Origin: Colletotrichum lupini
Lineage: Eukaryota > Ascomycota > Sordariomycetes > Glomerellales > Glomerellaceae
DNA length: 64,000 nt
Direction of reading: 5' to 3'
Assembly (NCBI RefSeq): GCF_023278565.1
Contig: NC_064672.1
Location: forward strand, 496,001-560,000
The notes beneath the pieces are model-generated. The model made no database searches. It saw only the letters and a program-made list of their open reading frames with translations, and was not told the origin of the DNA. Shown piece by piece: positions 10,146 to 24,112 of this stretch (position 1 is the stretch's first letter; every line of letters starts with the position of its first letter). The position numbers and the translations under genes were made by a program.

Positions 10146-11816
10146 ATGCCTGAGTGTGGTTCAATTGTGGACGGGGTCGTGCGATACCCTCCTTCTGGGA
10201 TCAATGTTATCATTGTTGGCGCAGGCCTGGGAGGCTTGCAGGCAGCCGTTGAGTGTTGGAGGAAGGGTCATGAGGTTCGAATTCTTGAGAAGGGGGGGGC
10301 GATTTCCGAGGCCGGTACGTGATTACCTTGAGGCTTCCTTTCCGCTGGAATTGAACTAATAATATGCCGCCCAGGTGATGTTATCAGACTCGGGCCTAAC
10401 AGCTATGCCACCTTGAAGGAGTATCCTAAGATGCTCCAGGAATGGGATCAGTTCGCCTTTGACCCCGAGGCATGCTTCTGTCACCGTGACGGACGATTCG
10501 CTGTGCCGAAGGCTGAAGTCGAGCATCACCTTCCGGGAGTTGCCACACATGTGATATGGCCCATCCGAGCAAAGCCGATTGTCAGCCGACGAGATCTTGC
10601 TATGATGCTTCTTAGTCAATGCAAGCGATTGGAGATTTCTGTGACATATGGTGTAGACATCACCCGTTACTCGGAAGATGGAGAGGGTAGTGCCACCGCC
10701 CACGCCGAAGATGGCCGCAGCTTCACCGGGGATGTTGTGATAGCGGCAGACGGCATCGGCTCCAAGAGCTGCAGTGTGACCTTGGGCAAGCCGGTTCGCG
10801 CAGTGAGTACAGGTTACTGTGCTGATCGTGTCATGTACTCGACCGACCACATCAAAGATGCTCCTGCTCTGCAAAAAGCGATTGCTGAACTCCAACGACC
10901 TCAGATGCGCATGTATACAGCGCGAGTCTTGTCTCAAGTCACTACTTAAATCAAGGGCTTGGCTGACAGAACACCAGCCCTGATATGTATATTGTCTTTC
11001 TCTTGTCAAAGACTCACATTTTTCTCGGCATCACGCACAAGGTAGGTGTTGTTGCACACCTTTCATTCTAATCTAACACGAGAGACACAGGACGATGGCA
11101 CGGCTGTGGAATCCTGGTCATCGACCGTAACCCCTGCACAGACGGCAGATGTGATGCCCGACAAGGAGGGCTGGGATCCAGTTCTCATGGAGGCGATTCA
11201 CAGCACCCCACCCAATACTGTTGTGCGGTGGAAGCTATGTTGCCGTAACACCCAACCAAAATGGCACTCCGAGGGTGGCCATATCATTCAGCTCGGTGAT
11301 GCGGCCCACAGCTTCATCCCATCATCTGGAAACGGGGCATCTATGGCTCTTGAGGACGCCATGCCGCTTCCCGAGTGCCTAAGACTGGGAGGCAAAGATC
11401 ACATACCTCTTGCCGTTCGAGCTCACCAGCTTCTCAGGTATGTTGGCAGGTGTTGACATCATGCACGGCCTCCTTTTTAATCACTTTGTCCTAGATATGA
11501 GCGTACTTCGCTTCTGCAACACAATGGTTTCGTCAACAGGCGTCAGGTCCACCGCGACATGAACGAGATTCTAAAGGATGAAAGGCAGCCCATGCTCCTC
11601 GGAAAATGGGTCTGGACTCACCATGCCGAAAAGTATGCCACAGAGAATTTTGTAGAGGCGTGTACGGCAATCAGACTTGATAAACCATTCAAGAACACCA
11701 ATTTGCCTGTGGGCCATGAGATCCAACCTTGGAGTATCGAAGAAGAGGAAGAAAAGGAGAAGTCTGGTATCTTCAATGAGGATCTGAAGAATACCGGTGA
11801 CTGGGGATTGGCGTGA
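10146..11816 (+). CDS. FAD-dependent monooxygenase (salicylate hydroxylase-like, group A)
   Basis: Five exons give 479 residues with all phases consistent: 10146-10314, 10375-10912, 10978-11041, 11091-11437 and 11495-11816. The first motif is the Rossmann FAD site VIIVGAGLGG (about residue 21) ending in a Glu of RILEK. The DG motif follows as VVIAADGIGS (about residue 200), then the second FAD motif GDAAHSFIPSSGNGA with ALEDA. This is the class A aromatic hydroxylase layout (FAD plus NAD(P)H, O2). No signal peptide or membrane segment is evident, so it is probably cytosolic. The third exon is only 64 nt; its borders (donor GTATAC at 10913, acceptor CCAG at 10977) were chosen because they alone restore the frame into KTHIFLGITHK. 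The C-terminus is Glu/Lys-rich. The gene looks intact. The substrate cannot be inferred. Confidence 0.88.
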
Positions 11817-13295
11817 GGCACGAGTGAGGTTTATGGCCAGTGCAGATACTTGGTCCTTCAGCGCTTCGATCGAATGGATTTGGCGGGTGTTTGGAGGATT
11901 ATGGAGATAAAAAAAATCATTTCTAGCGGAAAATTTGCTCTCGGACCCAGTTTGTTCTCCTAGGCCTACTTTGATACTCATTCATTCGTTAGATCCGACA
12001 TTATGCTACAGTTCCAACCCATTATTGACAGGTAAGAGAGCCTTCAAAAGGCCGTGTGAGATTCGTTGCGCCCTGTTTGTGACCACCTCCCTCCAGGCTA
12101 AAACTAAAGACACCAGGTCTCTTGCCTTCGTCCCCTTCGCCCCTCTTTCCATCTGCGAACGACGCTAGCTGACTTACGGACCATCCAGTTTCGGCGAGTA
12201 TTACCCGACACATCGTCGCAGCATCAAGATCTACGGACCGAAACGACAATGCATATCTCACGTCGGACTCTGCACTAACGAACTAAGATCGCACCTAGTG
12301 ATACGGTAGTCACTAATGGAAATGCTCGGAAGGTTCCGCAAGCTGAGGATTGGACACTTGCCGTCCGCGCAATCTAATACTACACGACTATTCGACGCAC
12401 TGAGACAAAGTGCCAGAATGATCAGTATCAAGGGGGCTAGAATCATGACACATATACGGACGGAACGAAATGCTGCCATGCAGCCACGAAATCTTCCTTT
12501 CCAATCAACCACCTTAAGCGGCCCTTCGTTCAGCTATGCTATGACGCTAGTTGTGTCCGAAAAGAAAACCTAGGAAGAAAGAAGCAAATATGTTGACAGT
12601 CCGCGAGAATAATTTCATCACAATAACCTCGATGCTGCACCCTTAGTCTCTCATAAGTACCTTACCTAGGTATACTCAACACTGTTCATGCCGAGTCGAA
12701 GTCAAATCAATCGAGGCGCGCCCGCTACTTCTTAAAAACAGGAGTGCATCTGACATCCAACTGGTGTCTGCCCTACCTAGTTCTGAGGGATGGAACCATG
12801 TCTGGACTCGCAGGGCTGCCGCTACCCGGCATTCGGGCCACTCGGCAATGCCATCTGGCAAGGCATGTTATCCCTTGATGAGCAATGCACCTGGGCGTCG
12901 CACCTTTGGATTCCTTAACCACCCCTTCATACCGCCCTTCTTTACCGCCCTTCACAACACCCTCCTGCCAAGCGTTTATTGGCGGTCTACTTTTGTGCCT
13001 GCAACCACGGCGAACTGTGAAGCATCTACTGGGGGCTTGGCCTAGCCCATATCGACTGCCAACCATGGGGCAGCAGTCAAGGGGCTTGGCATCTGGCCTG
13101 AGCTATTCCACGGCTGGTAAATCGTACAAAGGTTTGATTGCGTGATGCTCTGCCGTGAGATAGATAAAGATGGAGACGTCGTGCACACGAGGCTACGTCG
13201 CTCACGTTTTGATGTCCAAGCCGTGAGATTGAACCACTGATCCGCTGATTCCCCAGGAGCTCGGGAAAACAAACGCCCATCTTTTCCCACCCTCC
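11817..13295. other. Gene-free interval of normal composition
   Basis: About 1.5 kb holds only short frames on both strands, none resembling a known family and none joinable into a convincing spliced gene. A low-GC block is absent, so no degraded transposon is seen either. Confidence 0.5.
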
Positions 13296-16175
13296 ATGGC
13301 TGCACAAGTCTCCCCAACGGGGGACTGCTACCTCGAGACCACCACCAGCATCTTACTCGGTATCGTCATAGGCTTGACGATGCTTAATTTTGGAAAGGTG
13401 TTGAAATAGACTTCGTACATTTACTTAAAAACCAAGTCGTTTACTAATCTTTACAGCTGGATGTCAGTCAAGCCTTCCTGCGTATGAGCAGCATTACTAA
13501 ATCTCTAGAAAATAACACTTAATAAGTCGACCTACCCCCTTTTAGCTACCCCCCCCTTTTAGCCACCCCATTTCTCTATCCTAGCTACCGTATTAAACCC
13601 CTACCCACGATTTTTAAACTACTATAATAATTATAAAAATCGTCTAAATATAATTCTTTTTTATATACTTATTTATCGATATATAATAGTTTTATATATT
13701 AAAAATAAAGTTATTCAGGTTCTTAAGGCTATTAAAAGAGGTCTTTTAGTTAATCGGGCCTTGATTAAGTTCGGAGTTTTAAAATTAACTCTTTATAACT
13801 ATAAAAAAGGCTATTAAACGAGGGTAATAGTATTTATAAACCTTTAAAAACTTCTTTTATAATAAAAACACTAGCTAGTTTAATAAGTTCGTATTTAGTA
13901 TAATCTAAGTATTATATTAACTTATAAATAGCTTATAAAATTCGCTAAGTAAGTTTTAAAATCCTAGGGGGATATAAATCCTCTTAAGAAAAGATAGATA
14001 GACGCTTTTTTAAAGAGGAACTTATTAATTAAGGTCTAGAGAAGTTATACTATCGATTCGAGGTATTTAAATAAGGCTATTATTAATATAATTAAGTTAT
14101 AGTTTAAATTACTTAATATACTAGAAATTAATGATATTAAATAAGCTAATAAATATGATATAAATAAGATTAGTATTTTAAAGGGTAAGGGATTTAATAG
14201 CTTAGTTTTAAATAAGGTAAAAACTATAATAATATAAACAAAAGAGCTTAGTTCGCGTACTTAGGTATTTATAATTAAGTATATTTTTATTAATAATCGA
14301 GCTATCAAATTACTAATTATATATAAAGGAAAGTTAGTATAATAGTAGTAGTTTTTACTTAAACTTAACCCTTATACTAGTTAGAAGTTTATAATAATAA
14401 ATAATAGCTAGATAACTAATAAGACTGCCCTTAAGTAGTTAAAAATAGTATTCTTATTATAAACTAAGACCCCCCCCTTAGGGGGCTTAGTATATTTAAT
14501 AAGCCTTAACTATTAGTTCTAAATAGCTATAAGAGTTATATAATAATAGAATTTATATAAGAATACTATAAAAATAACGTCTATTTACTATTCTTATTAC
14601 TATATACTTCTTATATCCTCTAGCTATTAGATATAGCTATTTTTAAACTTATTAAGTTTAAGTATAAGAAAGAGCTTAGTAAAGAGGATATAGTAAATAA
14701 TTTTATTATTATTAAAAAGCGGTACTTCTTAAGCTATTATTAAAAAGCTCGTTTAACTAGTTTAATATTATTAAATATACGAAGTAAATAAAAAATAACT
14801 AGACTATATCCCCCTAATATAACTAAACTACTTACTAATTTAATAGTCCTACTTAACCTAGTTATACTAATTAAAAAGACCGTAAATACTAAATAAGTAA
14901 TTAGTAATACTAAAAAAGTTATTAACTAAGTATTAGTAGCGTCTATTATTAACTAGTTAATACTTAAAAAAGCTAGCGAGCTCTACGATTAGTTAAAATT
15001 ATTTATAGAGCTTAGTTTAGACTATAATACTTAACGACTACTATTTAAAAAAATAAAAAAAAGTATTTAGCGAGTAGGCCTACTATTTAATAGTATCTTA
15101 GTACTATTTTCAAGTTCTAAAAGCTAAAGTTAACTAATTAAGGCTATAAAAAAAGAAGAGTATATTAATAAACTTAAATACTAAGTTTATAAATATTTAA
15201 AATATATAAAGAGCTTAAGAGGACTTTAATAACTATTTAGTTAGTCCTAGTTAACTTATAGGGGTCGAATTACCTAAGGAGAATAATAACTATATTATTA
15301 TAATAATAGAAAATAGTTAATTAATTAAGTATAATTAGTAGCGATATTTTAATATTATATTTTAATAGGGTAGCTAAAAGGGGGGGGTGGCTAAAAGGGG
15401 GTAGGTCGACTTAGGATCTAGATTTTACTTCTTACTAGCCCTACTCAAGCGATTATCGACTAGCTCTTCATTATTGGACACATTCTAAAAAGGTCAGTAA
15501 TATACGCCTAAACTCCTATAACTTACTTTTTAATCGTTTATTAACGAAAACAGCCCCGGGTTTAGCGCTACGGATATCTTGCTCTAGGTGTTTTAAACGC
15601 AGCTTACACCTCAAATCATTGCGAACCGACTAGGACTTATCATAACAGATAAGAAGAAAGTTAGGATCATAAAATGCGTATTGCTTGTGATTATTGGCAT
15701 AATGAACGCTACTGTCATCTGCATGATATTTCTGATACAAGCGACCTACCCTACGCTGGGTCCACATATCCAAAAATTCTACGCCCCTATCGACAAGGCC
15801 TTTGGTCTGCTAACTGATCTCTTACTCAACTTGGCGTTCATATGGAAGGTCCATCATGAACTGATCGCCAACGGTCTGACAAAATATCGATTGTTGTTCA
15901 ATCTCAACATCGCTGCTATAATACTTTCGCTGTCTATGGATGTAGGTCGCAGCGTATTTCCTTCATTCAAGCCGTTTCCGAGAACTGCCTTAAGAGCATC
16001 GCTGATTCGTCGTACAAAGATCGCCCTCCTTGTCGTTGTGCTTGTTCTACCGAATTCCTTTATTTACACTTGTATCCACCCGATAGTCTATAGTGTCAAA
16101 CTTGCCATTGAACTGATGATGGCAGATCTGATAGTCCAGGTCACGCAAGAGCAATATCAAATGCCGGAAATTTAG
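13296..16175 (+). pseudogene. Polytopic fungal membrane protein, split by a Fot1-like transposon
   Basis: Exon 1 (13296-13397, ATG at 13296) encodes a first membrane span (SILLGIVIGLTMLNFG). An intron at 13398-13456 leads to LDVSQAFLRMSS, and the transposon follows at 13525-15411. Right of it, after a stretch with stops (15414-15600), the frame reopens: NRLGLIITDKKK, span VLLVIIGIM, YAPIDKAFGLLTDL, VHHELIANGLTKY, and HPIVYSVKLAIELMMA near the end at 16175. A 78-bp intron at 15942-16019 (3 x 26, so it reads through) explains an otherwise odd 26-residue insert after SMD. This resembles a widespread fungal integral membrane family with several spans and no known function. Stops flanking the insertion cannot be removed by excision alone, so the middle has decayed further. 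Confidence 0.72.
13525..15411 (+). mobile_element. Fot1/pogo-like DNA transposon, copy 2, RIP-degraded
   Basis: This 1887-bp copy is the same length and orientation as copy 1, with TA duplications at 13523-13524 and 15412-15413. Its inverted termini are more mutated (CTACCCCC for CCACCCCC, TTTTAGCTACC for TTTTGGCCACC), yet the 8-base C/G run is kept at both ends. Its interior follows copy 1 almost base by base apart from A/T transitions. It lies within the membrane-protein gene. Confidence 0.9.
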
Positions 16176-16690
16176 AGGCCGCTAATTTTGTGAGGTAGCG
16201 CGTCATATCGTCGATTTTATTGATAGCCCTCGTTCTATAGCTTTCCCTGGTTACCTCATCGCACTCACTGATCCTAATAATCTTGTTCGGCATTGCAGTC
16301 TTGGCGGATTCATTACGGTTATGTGACTCACGATTCTGTGGAAAGTAGTTCTTGTCGACTGACGAGAAAAGATCATTAGTCTATATGATATTGATGATTG
16401 ATCTGATATCATTTCATTCGATTTCATTTTATCTAATCTGAAACATATTAAAGCCTACTCGGTTTCAGCCAAAGAGGGCACGACGTTGCCCGGGCGGATG
16501 AGTCAGCCAGCGACACTTGGAGCTGGGCAATCTATATCATTACTGACTTCTCACCGCCACACAACCAGACAAGATAAGCCTCAAAGGATCTAAAGCTCCT
16601 CTTCCATTATGTTCAGACCCTTGCTAAGAAGCTACGTTGGCCTAATCCTGAGGTAATAGTGAATGAGCTAGGGCTGGCCTGCTAGGTATC
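16176..16690. other. Spacer between the membrane-protein remnant and the copia element
   Basis: About 500 bp of mixed composition. I see no gene. The last five bases (GTATC, 16686-16690) are the left target duplication of the copia element. Confidence 0.5.
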
Positions 16691-16895
16691 TATCGGATTA
16701 GAAGTCTAATTCGACCGCGGCATATAGCCGACTGCACAGGGGCCAATTAGGGGCCCTATTTACGATTATTATAGCTAGCTTAACCTACGGTTAGAACCTC
16801 CTTTTTATACCTACTATATAAATATTTATATAATTTAATTAATCTCTTCGTTAACTACGGTTTAAACTAACTATTTTATAATAAGGATATTAATA
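16691..16895 (+). repeat. 5' LTR of copia copy at 16691-24112
   Basis: This 205-bp LTR begins TATCGGATTAGAAG and ends GGATATTAATA. Its first ~65 bp keep more G and C than the rest. Confidence 0.88.
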
Positions 16896-19800
16896 CTAAT
16901 TAGTAATTAAATTCTACTATTATAAATTAGTAAAGTATCTTATTACGTAAAAAAGACGACTTTTTGATACTATACGGGATAAGAGATTTATACTAATTAA
17001 CCTTATAAAAATAAATAAAAAAAAGAAGCGATTTTTAAATACTGTACGGAATTAAATAATCGTAGCCCTTTATTACCTATAAGAGGTCGACGTTTATTAT
17101 ATTAGACTACGTTAATTAATAAAACTACTTAAATAACTAGCCTTTTACTATTGCCCCGAATAGCTTTTTTATTAAATAACTTTTCTATAGCCGGCTTATA
17201 ATTAAAAATTAACTAGTTAAATTAATAAAAGAAAATACTTACGTAACGACTACTTACTTAATTAATTAGTATAACGAACGAGCTTAATAATATAATATAA
17301 AAAAGCACTACGCAATTAAAAAAGGGGATTTTTAAATATAAATATTTTTATTTAATAATAAAAGTAACCCTATAGGAGTTATTAAACTAAGAGATTTATA
17401 ATATATAAAAAAGTCTATTATTATAAGGATTTTATAAATACGACTTTAAGCCCGTAATTTAAATAACCTTTTTATAGCTCCCTTAATTACCCCCTAGGTA
17501 TTATTTAAAAATATAATATAAGGGACGGTTTAATAAGAGAAGAGGGGATTTAGAGGTCTTAATAATATTAAGTTAAAAATATTATAAATCTTAGAGATTA
17601 ATTTAAAAAAAAAGTAACTACCTTAAAATAATCTTACGACCTCTTATTAAAGTTATTATTAGCTTAGAAAAAGGCTAAAAAAACGAGAATCTAAGGGAAA
17701 AAAAAAGAATTTTCTAAAGGGCTACTAAAGGGCTTTTTTTTATATTAGCTCCTAGCGCGAGATTACTAATTTTAAGAAATTAACTAAATAATAAAAAGGA
17801 TTACTAATATATAATAATTACTTAATTATAATTAAATTACGAGAAAGATTATTTAAAAAATATAAAATAAGGTACTAAGAGGCTATAAAAAATAAAATCT
17901 TTAAAGTATCTAATCTTATTATATATAAGTAATAAGTAAGTATTTTTAGTAAGTCCTTAAGATTTACGATTTTATAAAAAAGAGGGCTTAATTTCGTTAA
18001 TTATACTTAACGGCTTATATAGTTTTTAATAATCTATATAGCTCTTTTACGAGCTACTTAGCGTTTATTTTTAATTATTTTTATAAAATATTACTTTAAA
18101 AAAGGTAGGTTAAAAAAAGAAGCTATTTAGAAATTATAAAAAGTACGAGGCTTAGGAAGTTAAAAATATATAAGATAGTAGAAATTAGTAATTAATAAAG
18201 ATCCCGAGACTAATTATTATATTTTTTTATAGTAATATAAACGTTTATTATTATTATTATAAAAAAGAATTATTAAAACTTACCCTTTTATATTAAATAA
18301 AAAAAAGGATCTTAATAAGTATAATAGCTAGCGTTTTAGAAAGGTAGTAATAATTATTAAAAATAGTAAAAACGAGAGTAGTAGCGAGATAATAAAAAGA
18401 AGTAGGAATCTCTTAAACTTTAATAAATTTATTAAGTAATAAAAGTACGGATTTATTATAACTAGCGCGCGGATTAAATATATCCTTATTAAGATTAAAT
18501 ATATTAGTAATTATTAATATAGGTATAAGCTAGAGTACGACTTTTAGTAAGTTAGAGTAAAAAGGAAAAGGACGAAACCCGATTTTAAATAGAATCCTAA
18601 TCTTTTATAAGTAAGTAAATATTAACCCGGATTATTAAGGGACGTAAATATATAGAATTACGGATTAGCCTAACGGTAAGTAAATTAATATAGTATTAAT
18701 CTATTTAATTAAGGTTTATAAAAAAAGGGGCTATAAAAGTAACCCCTATTTTACAAGATTATAAACGACCTTAGTTATTAGTTAGATAAATAGTTCGTAA
18801 GCATAAGCTTAGGAATTATAAAAATAGTTAATAAAAAATTTTACGGGCAAGGGGTATTATTAGCGTAATTTTAATTATAAGAGCTATATAAAATATTAAT
18901 AATAATAATTATAGAGGAGGAATTCGTACTATAGAACTAGGTATAGGTCGATAGAGCGTATAATTATTTTAATAAATTTAAAAAAAGGGTAAACGACCTA
19001 GATTTCCTTCTTATAATTACTAATAAAAATCTGTTATTATAAAAGGATATATTGGGGTAAAATATAGTATTAAAAGTATAATAATTAATAATTTTGCTTA
19101 TTTTAATTTATAACTTATTACTACTACTAATATAAAATTCGGTACCGATTAGCTAATAAGAAAGGAGGTAGACGACCCGAAGTTATTAATAATACGTAGC
19201 GACGTAAGGATCGTATATAAATATTAAAAATCTAGTAGTAAATACGAGGTAATTTATAAACTTTAAAAAGATCTTTTTAAAAGAGAAATTATACTCTAGG
19301 GGGAAGTATAAGGTTTTATAAGAAACTTTAATAATATTTTATAATTATTATAAAAAAGTTAGAATTAGGGAATACTAATATTATTTAGTAATTAATATTA
19401 TACTTATAAATAAAGCTTTTAATTATTATTACGAAGCAGTACGTAATTTTAATTAAAATAACTTTTTTAATATAATTAACGTAATCCGAAGCTGTATTAA
19501 GACTTATAATAAGAACTTAGAGCTCTTATTTAAGCTATAAGCGATTTTTTTTATATTTATAATTAGGATAATAAAAAGTAAATTGCGAGTAGAGATCTTT
19601 AAAGAGCTTATTAATTAAATTAATAAGCTAGCGAAAACCTAGCTAAATAAGGGGATAAATAAGCGGAAAGTTAGATATTTTTATATTATAGTCTAGCGTA
19701 TACTAAAAATAAAAATAACCCTATACTAGGTACCCGAAAATTACGAAACGCTCTATTTAAAGCTAAGATTTAGTTTTAATATTAAAGCGAGAATACTATA

Positions 19801-22800
19801 CTAAACCTATTTTTAAATATACGACGGCCCTTATTAATAATATTAAGTTAATTAAATATATAATAAAAAAGGAAAAGAAGCTAAATATAGTAATCGTTAA
19901 TAAAAAGGCTTAGATTTATTAAATAAGTAGAGATTTAACTTATAAGTAGGGTAATAGAAGAGGTAATATTATATTTATAAAAAAGATAAATATTAGTTAA
20001 GTTACTATTTTAAAAAAGAGCGTATTAAATTATACGAATAATATAAAAAATTAAGGGTAGTAGATAGTAAAACTAGCCCTCGTTAATTTAATTAATTTTT
20101 TATTATATATAAAAATAGATCTAGGGGTACGGAACTTAGTAATAGTAGCTAAAGTAGCGGCTTAAAATATATACCCCCTATAAGAAATTCGGAAAATAAA
20201 TAAAATCTTACCCCCTATACTAACGAATTAGATTATAACGAAATTAATAATATTAATTACCTTTTCTTTACCCCGTTAGTTTTTAGAGGATATATAAAGC
20301 TAAACGAATAAAGGGTAATAAAAGCTCTTAATAAGTAGGTTTTTATTTATAAATAATAAAAAAAGGTCCTTTAGATAACGGATATAAAGGTAGTTAAAAG
20401 GGCGAATTTAATAGGGCCGAAGCCTATTTTTTTAATAATTAAAAAAAAGATATTATCTTTTTTAATATTTAAAAAGAAAGAATATAGTACTAAGTAAATC
20501 TAAGGGTAGCTAAAGGGGTCCTTTTTATATTACTTAGATCCCTCGAATACTAAGCTCGTATAGGTATTTTATATAAGCAAAAGGTACGGCTTAGATAATT
20601 TTTATAAAATTATCCTAAATACTAGGGTATTATAATAATTAACTAAAAGAAAAGGGTAACTCTAAAACTTATAAAAGATCGTATTAATAATACTTAATAT
20701 GTTAATAATAAGTATTACGAGGATTAGTTTCGGCCTAAATAAGGAAATCGTCGCCCTAAGTATAATAAAAATAGAGACGTACTTTAGAACGATAACTTTT
20801 TATATTTTATTTATTAATACCCTATTTCTCTTATATTTAAAAAATATAGATCGACTAGGTATTATATTTAATAATATGAGGAATAGAATTTTTAGCGGTA
20901 AGTATTTCGAGATAATTAAATAATAATAGGGGTATACGTTTATAAAGCTTATTAACGATACGAAGTTAATTAATTACTTAATAAAAAGTAAGCTTAGAAG
21001 ATTATATTAAAGACTCGGGTACTTATTAGTTATAAGGCTATATAACCTCTTAAAGTAATTAAGTAATAATAATATTAAACTAGGGGCGCTAGAGTAGTTA
21101 ATAAAAGTATATTATTAATATTAAATAAATGCGCAGAGCTTATATAAATTTAAATTTAAATTATATAATAAGCTTAACTTTAACTAAGAAATCGTTATTA
21201 ATATTTTCTATTTAAATAATCGGCTAGTATTATATATAATTAACGTAGCTATATCTTTCTAAATAGGGCAATTCCTTTAGGATTTATAAATAAAAATAGT
21301 ATAAGTAGCCCTACGAAAAAGCTAGATTAATATATATTAAGGACTGTTAGATAGTATTAGAACCGATGCTAATATTAGTTTTAAGTTAGTAGAATTTAGG
21401 GATAATACGACGGCTTATAGTATATAGCTAAAAGTCGTACTTATTAAAGCGTACTATAATATTAAAAAGGTAAAAAGGGTATATTAGTAATTAAAAAGGG
21501 CGTTTAGAATTATTAAAGAGGAAAATCCGGATTTTATTAATAACGAATACCTCTAGATAGTACTTAAATATTATAATAATATTATAAGGCTTAACGGACT
21601 TATATTAACGTTATTAATATTTAGAGTATATTTGAAAACGACCTTAGCCTTACTACTATTATTAAGTATAAGCTAACGAGCCTAAGTAGTTAAAAAAATA
21701 ATATAAGTATTACGTAAAGTAAGCGTAAAAAAGTAAGTTAACGAGGTAATTATTATATATAATAGGCCCGATATAAGGGGTAATTTAGATATATTGCTAA
21801 ATTTAGATATATAAGTATAGCGTAAAATTATTTAATAATAGGCTAGGCTATATAAGTTAATTTCTATTAACGAGCGCTCTTATATAGTTACGAGAGATCG
21901 TAACTAGCTATTCGAAGTATTAATTATAGTAGTTAGATTATATTATATAGATCTTAACGAGGTAAGTTTTAATTTATAAAAAAGAAAAGAGCTAAGGGAA
22001 ACTATATAACCTATAGTAGAGGTATAGGAAATTATTTTTAATAAAATCGTCGTAGTAGTATTAATAGATAATAAAGAAGAGGAAATTATTAAAAGGGTAT
22101 TAATATTATTAGCAAGACGTTATAAAAGACTACGATAGTAAGCCCTAACGCGGTAATTTATTATTAATAATAAGGTAATTAATACCTTTTATATAATAAA
22201 AAAGAAAGCTAATTTCGAGCTAGTAGTTAAATTATATAAAGAAAGCGTAATTATAACTATTAGAAAGCCGTATAAAGGATTAGATCTTATTAAAGTAGAT
22301 ACTCTTTATAATCGAGGGGTTTATTAATTTATCCTATACGACTTAGAAAAATATATAAACCTCTATATATTTGAATTACGAATAGTTCGTAAAATTAAAG
22401 GGAAAGGAATACCTTAGCTATATAAGAAGTTTAGATACGTAATTTAGAGGTATAGTAATATTAAAAAGGTAATACTACTTATATAATTACCTATTATATA
22501 GCGCTATAATTAATAATTAATAATAGTACTAATAGTATTATTACGGAAGAAGGGATATAAGATTTAGAGTTATAATATTACCTAGGCCTATACCTAATCG
22601 GCTATAGGGCTTATAAGGAAAATCCTAGCCTATTTACCAAAGGAAATAGCTAGTAAGTACTTAAAAAGTACGATTATTAAAGTGCTTAAGCTACTATATA
22701 GGCTCGTAAAATCGGGTACTTATTAATAAGCTATATACTACGATTTTTATATTAATTAACTATTAATAATTATTTTTATATATAACCTATACTTATTAGT

Positions 22801-23907
22801 CGCAAAGTACGAAAGTAACTAATTTAGGATCGTTAAAATATAAACTAATAATATATTAAACTTATTTAATATTAATTTTATAAAAAAAAAGGATAAGGAG
22901 CTTTAGAAAGCGGGCTTCGTAACGAAGCTAAAAGAGGTCCTTATAATAAATACCCCCTTAGTATTTAATAATAGGATTTTTATAATTAAAAGGGAAACCG
23001 TTATTTTTTAATAAAAGGGGTAGAGTAAGAAGATTAACTTTATTAATCTAAATATAATTAATATTAAAAAGCAGTATAAGGCTAAGCTTGCGCGAGGGGT
23101 ATATATTATAAGTATTTATTAACCCGAGGTAACTTTTAATTATATTAAAGTAATATAGGCTATAGATCTAACTAAATAAGACGTCGAGATACTTAATAAG
23201 CGGCTTAAGTAATAATAAATAAATCTCGATTAAAGTCTCGTTTATTACCTAATTAACCTTATAATTAGTAAGCTCTACGTCTTCGTTAATAGGTTATTTA
23301 TAAATAATAATAACCTTATTTTATAATTAGGGTATATTATTATCCTAGTTAACGAGAGTATAAGTAAGAGCGAATTTATTATATATGGTAATATAATTTA
23401 TTATTTATTAACTAAAAGTAAGTAGGTAATAAGAAGTATATTAGCGTCGGAGGTTTATAATATAGTTAATAATATTAACCTCTCTTACGTAATTTTAATA
23501 ATACTAAAGAAGATTACTAATCGAATTAGCTTTTTACTTATTCTAACGGTTATTTATATCGATTTTTACTTACTATACGAATACTTTATTAAATTAAGAA
23601 TAACGAAGGAAAAGAGGCTTATAATTAATATTATAGCCCTTAAGTAATTATATAAAAAGCACGAGATATTCGAGATTTATTAAATTAATAATAAAGATAA
23701 CTTTATAAACGCTTTTATAAAAATAGTATTAAATAAGGGATTAGAGTAATTTATAAGTAGTAGAAAAGTTATTATACGAATAGAGGGATAAGTTATATAA
23801 AAAGAATAAAAAAAAGGGGGAAAAAGAGACGACTTAGTAAACGGGCCCGAGGTCGAATTATATTTCTAACCGTAGTAATTAAATTAATAAAAAAAAGAGA
23901 AAGTTAG

Positions 23908-24112
23908 TATTAAATTAGAAGTTTAATTTAACTATAGTATATAGCCGACTATATAAGGGCTAATTAGGGGCCTTATTTATAATTATTATAGCTAGCTTAA
24001 TTTATAGTTAGAACCTCTTTTTTATACTTATTACGCAGATATTTATATAATTTAATTAATCTCTTTGTTAACTACGGTTCGAACTAACTACCCTGTAATA
24101 GGGATACTAATA
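23908..24112 (+). repeat. 3' LTR of copia copy at 16691-24112
   Basis: This 205-bp LTR begins TATTAAATTAGAAG and ends GGGATACTAATA. It differs from the 5' LTR mainly by transitions; here the outer (right) part is the less mutated one. Confidence 0.88.

Larger units (their letters stand above)
16691..24112 (+). mobile_element. Ty1/copia LTR retrotransposon, full length, RIP-degraded
   Basis: The element is 7422 bp with 205-bp LTRs and a 5-bp target duplication GTATC/GTACC (one transition apart). The LTR ends read TA...TA, as expected when RIP changes TG...CA. Integrase-like sequence (a degenerate HHCC finger near 20960-21120 and a D,D-35-E-like core about 21180-21470) lies before reverse-transcriptase-like sequence (about 22235-23000, with the catalytic DD degraded near 22835) and RNase H-like sequence (about 23500-23770). 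Integrase before RT is the copia order. A purine-rich tract (23889-23906) precedes the 3' LTR. All frames are full of stops; the one frame left open (20699-20923) is an accident of the gag-pre-integrase part. The primer-binding site cannot be assigned because of RIP. Confidence 0.9.

Noticed and set aside
20699..20923. A 74-codon open frame in the AT-rich block
   Set aside because: It is a by-chance open piece of the degraded copia polyprotein, with stops on both sides.
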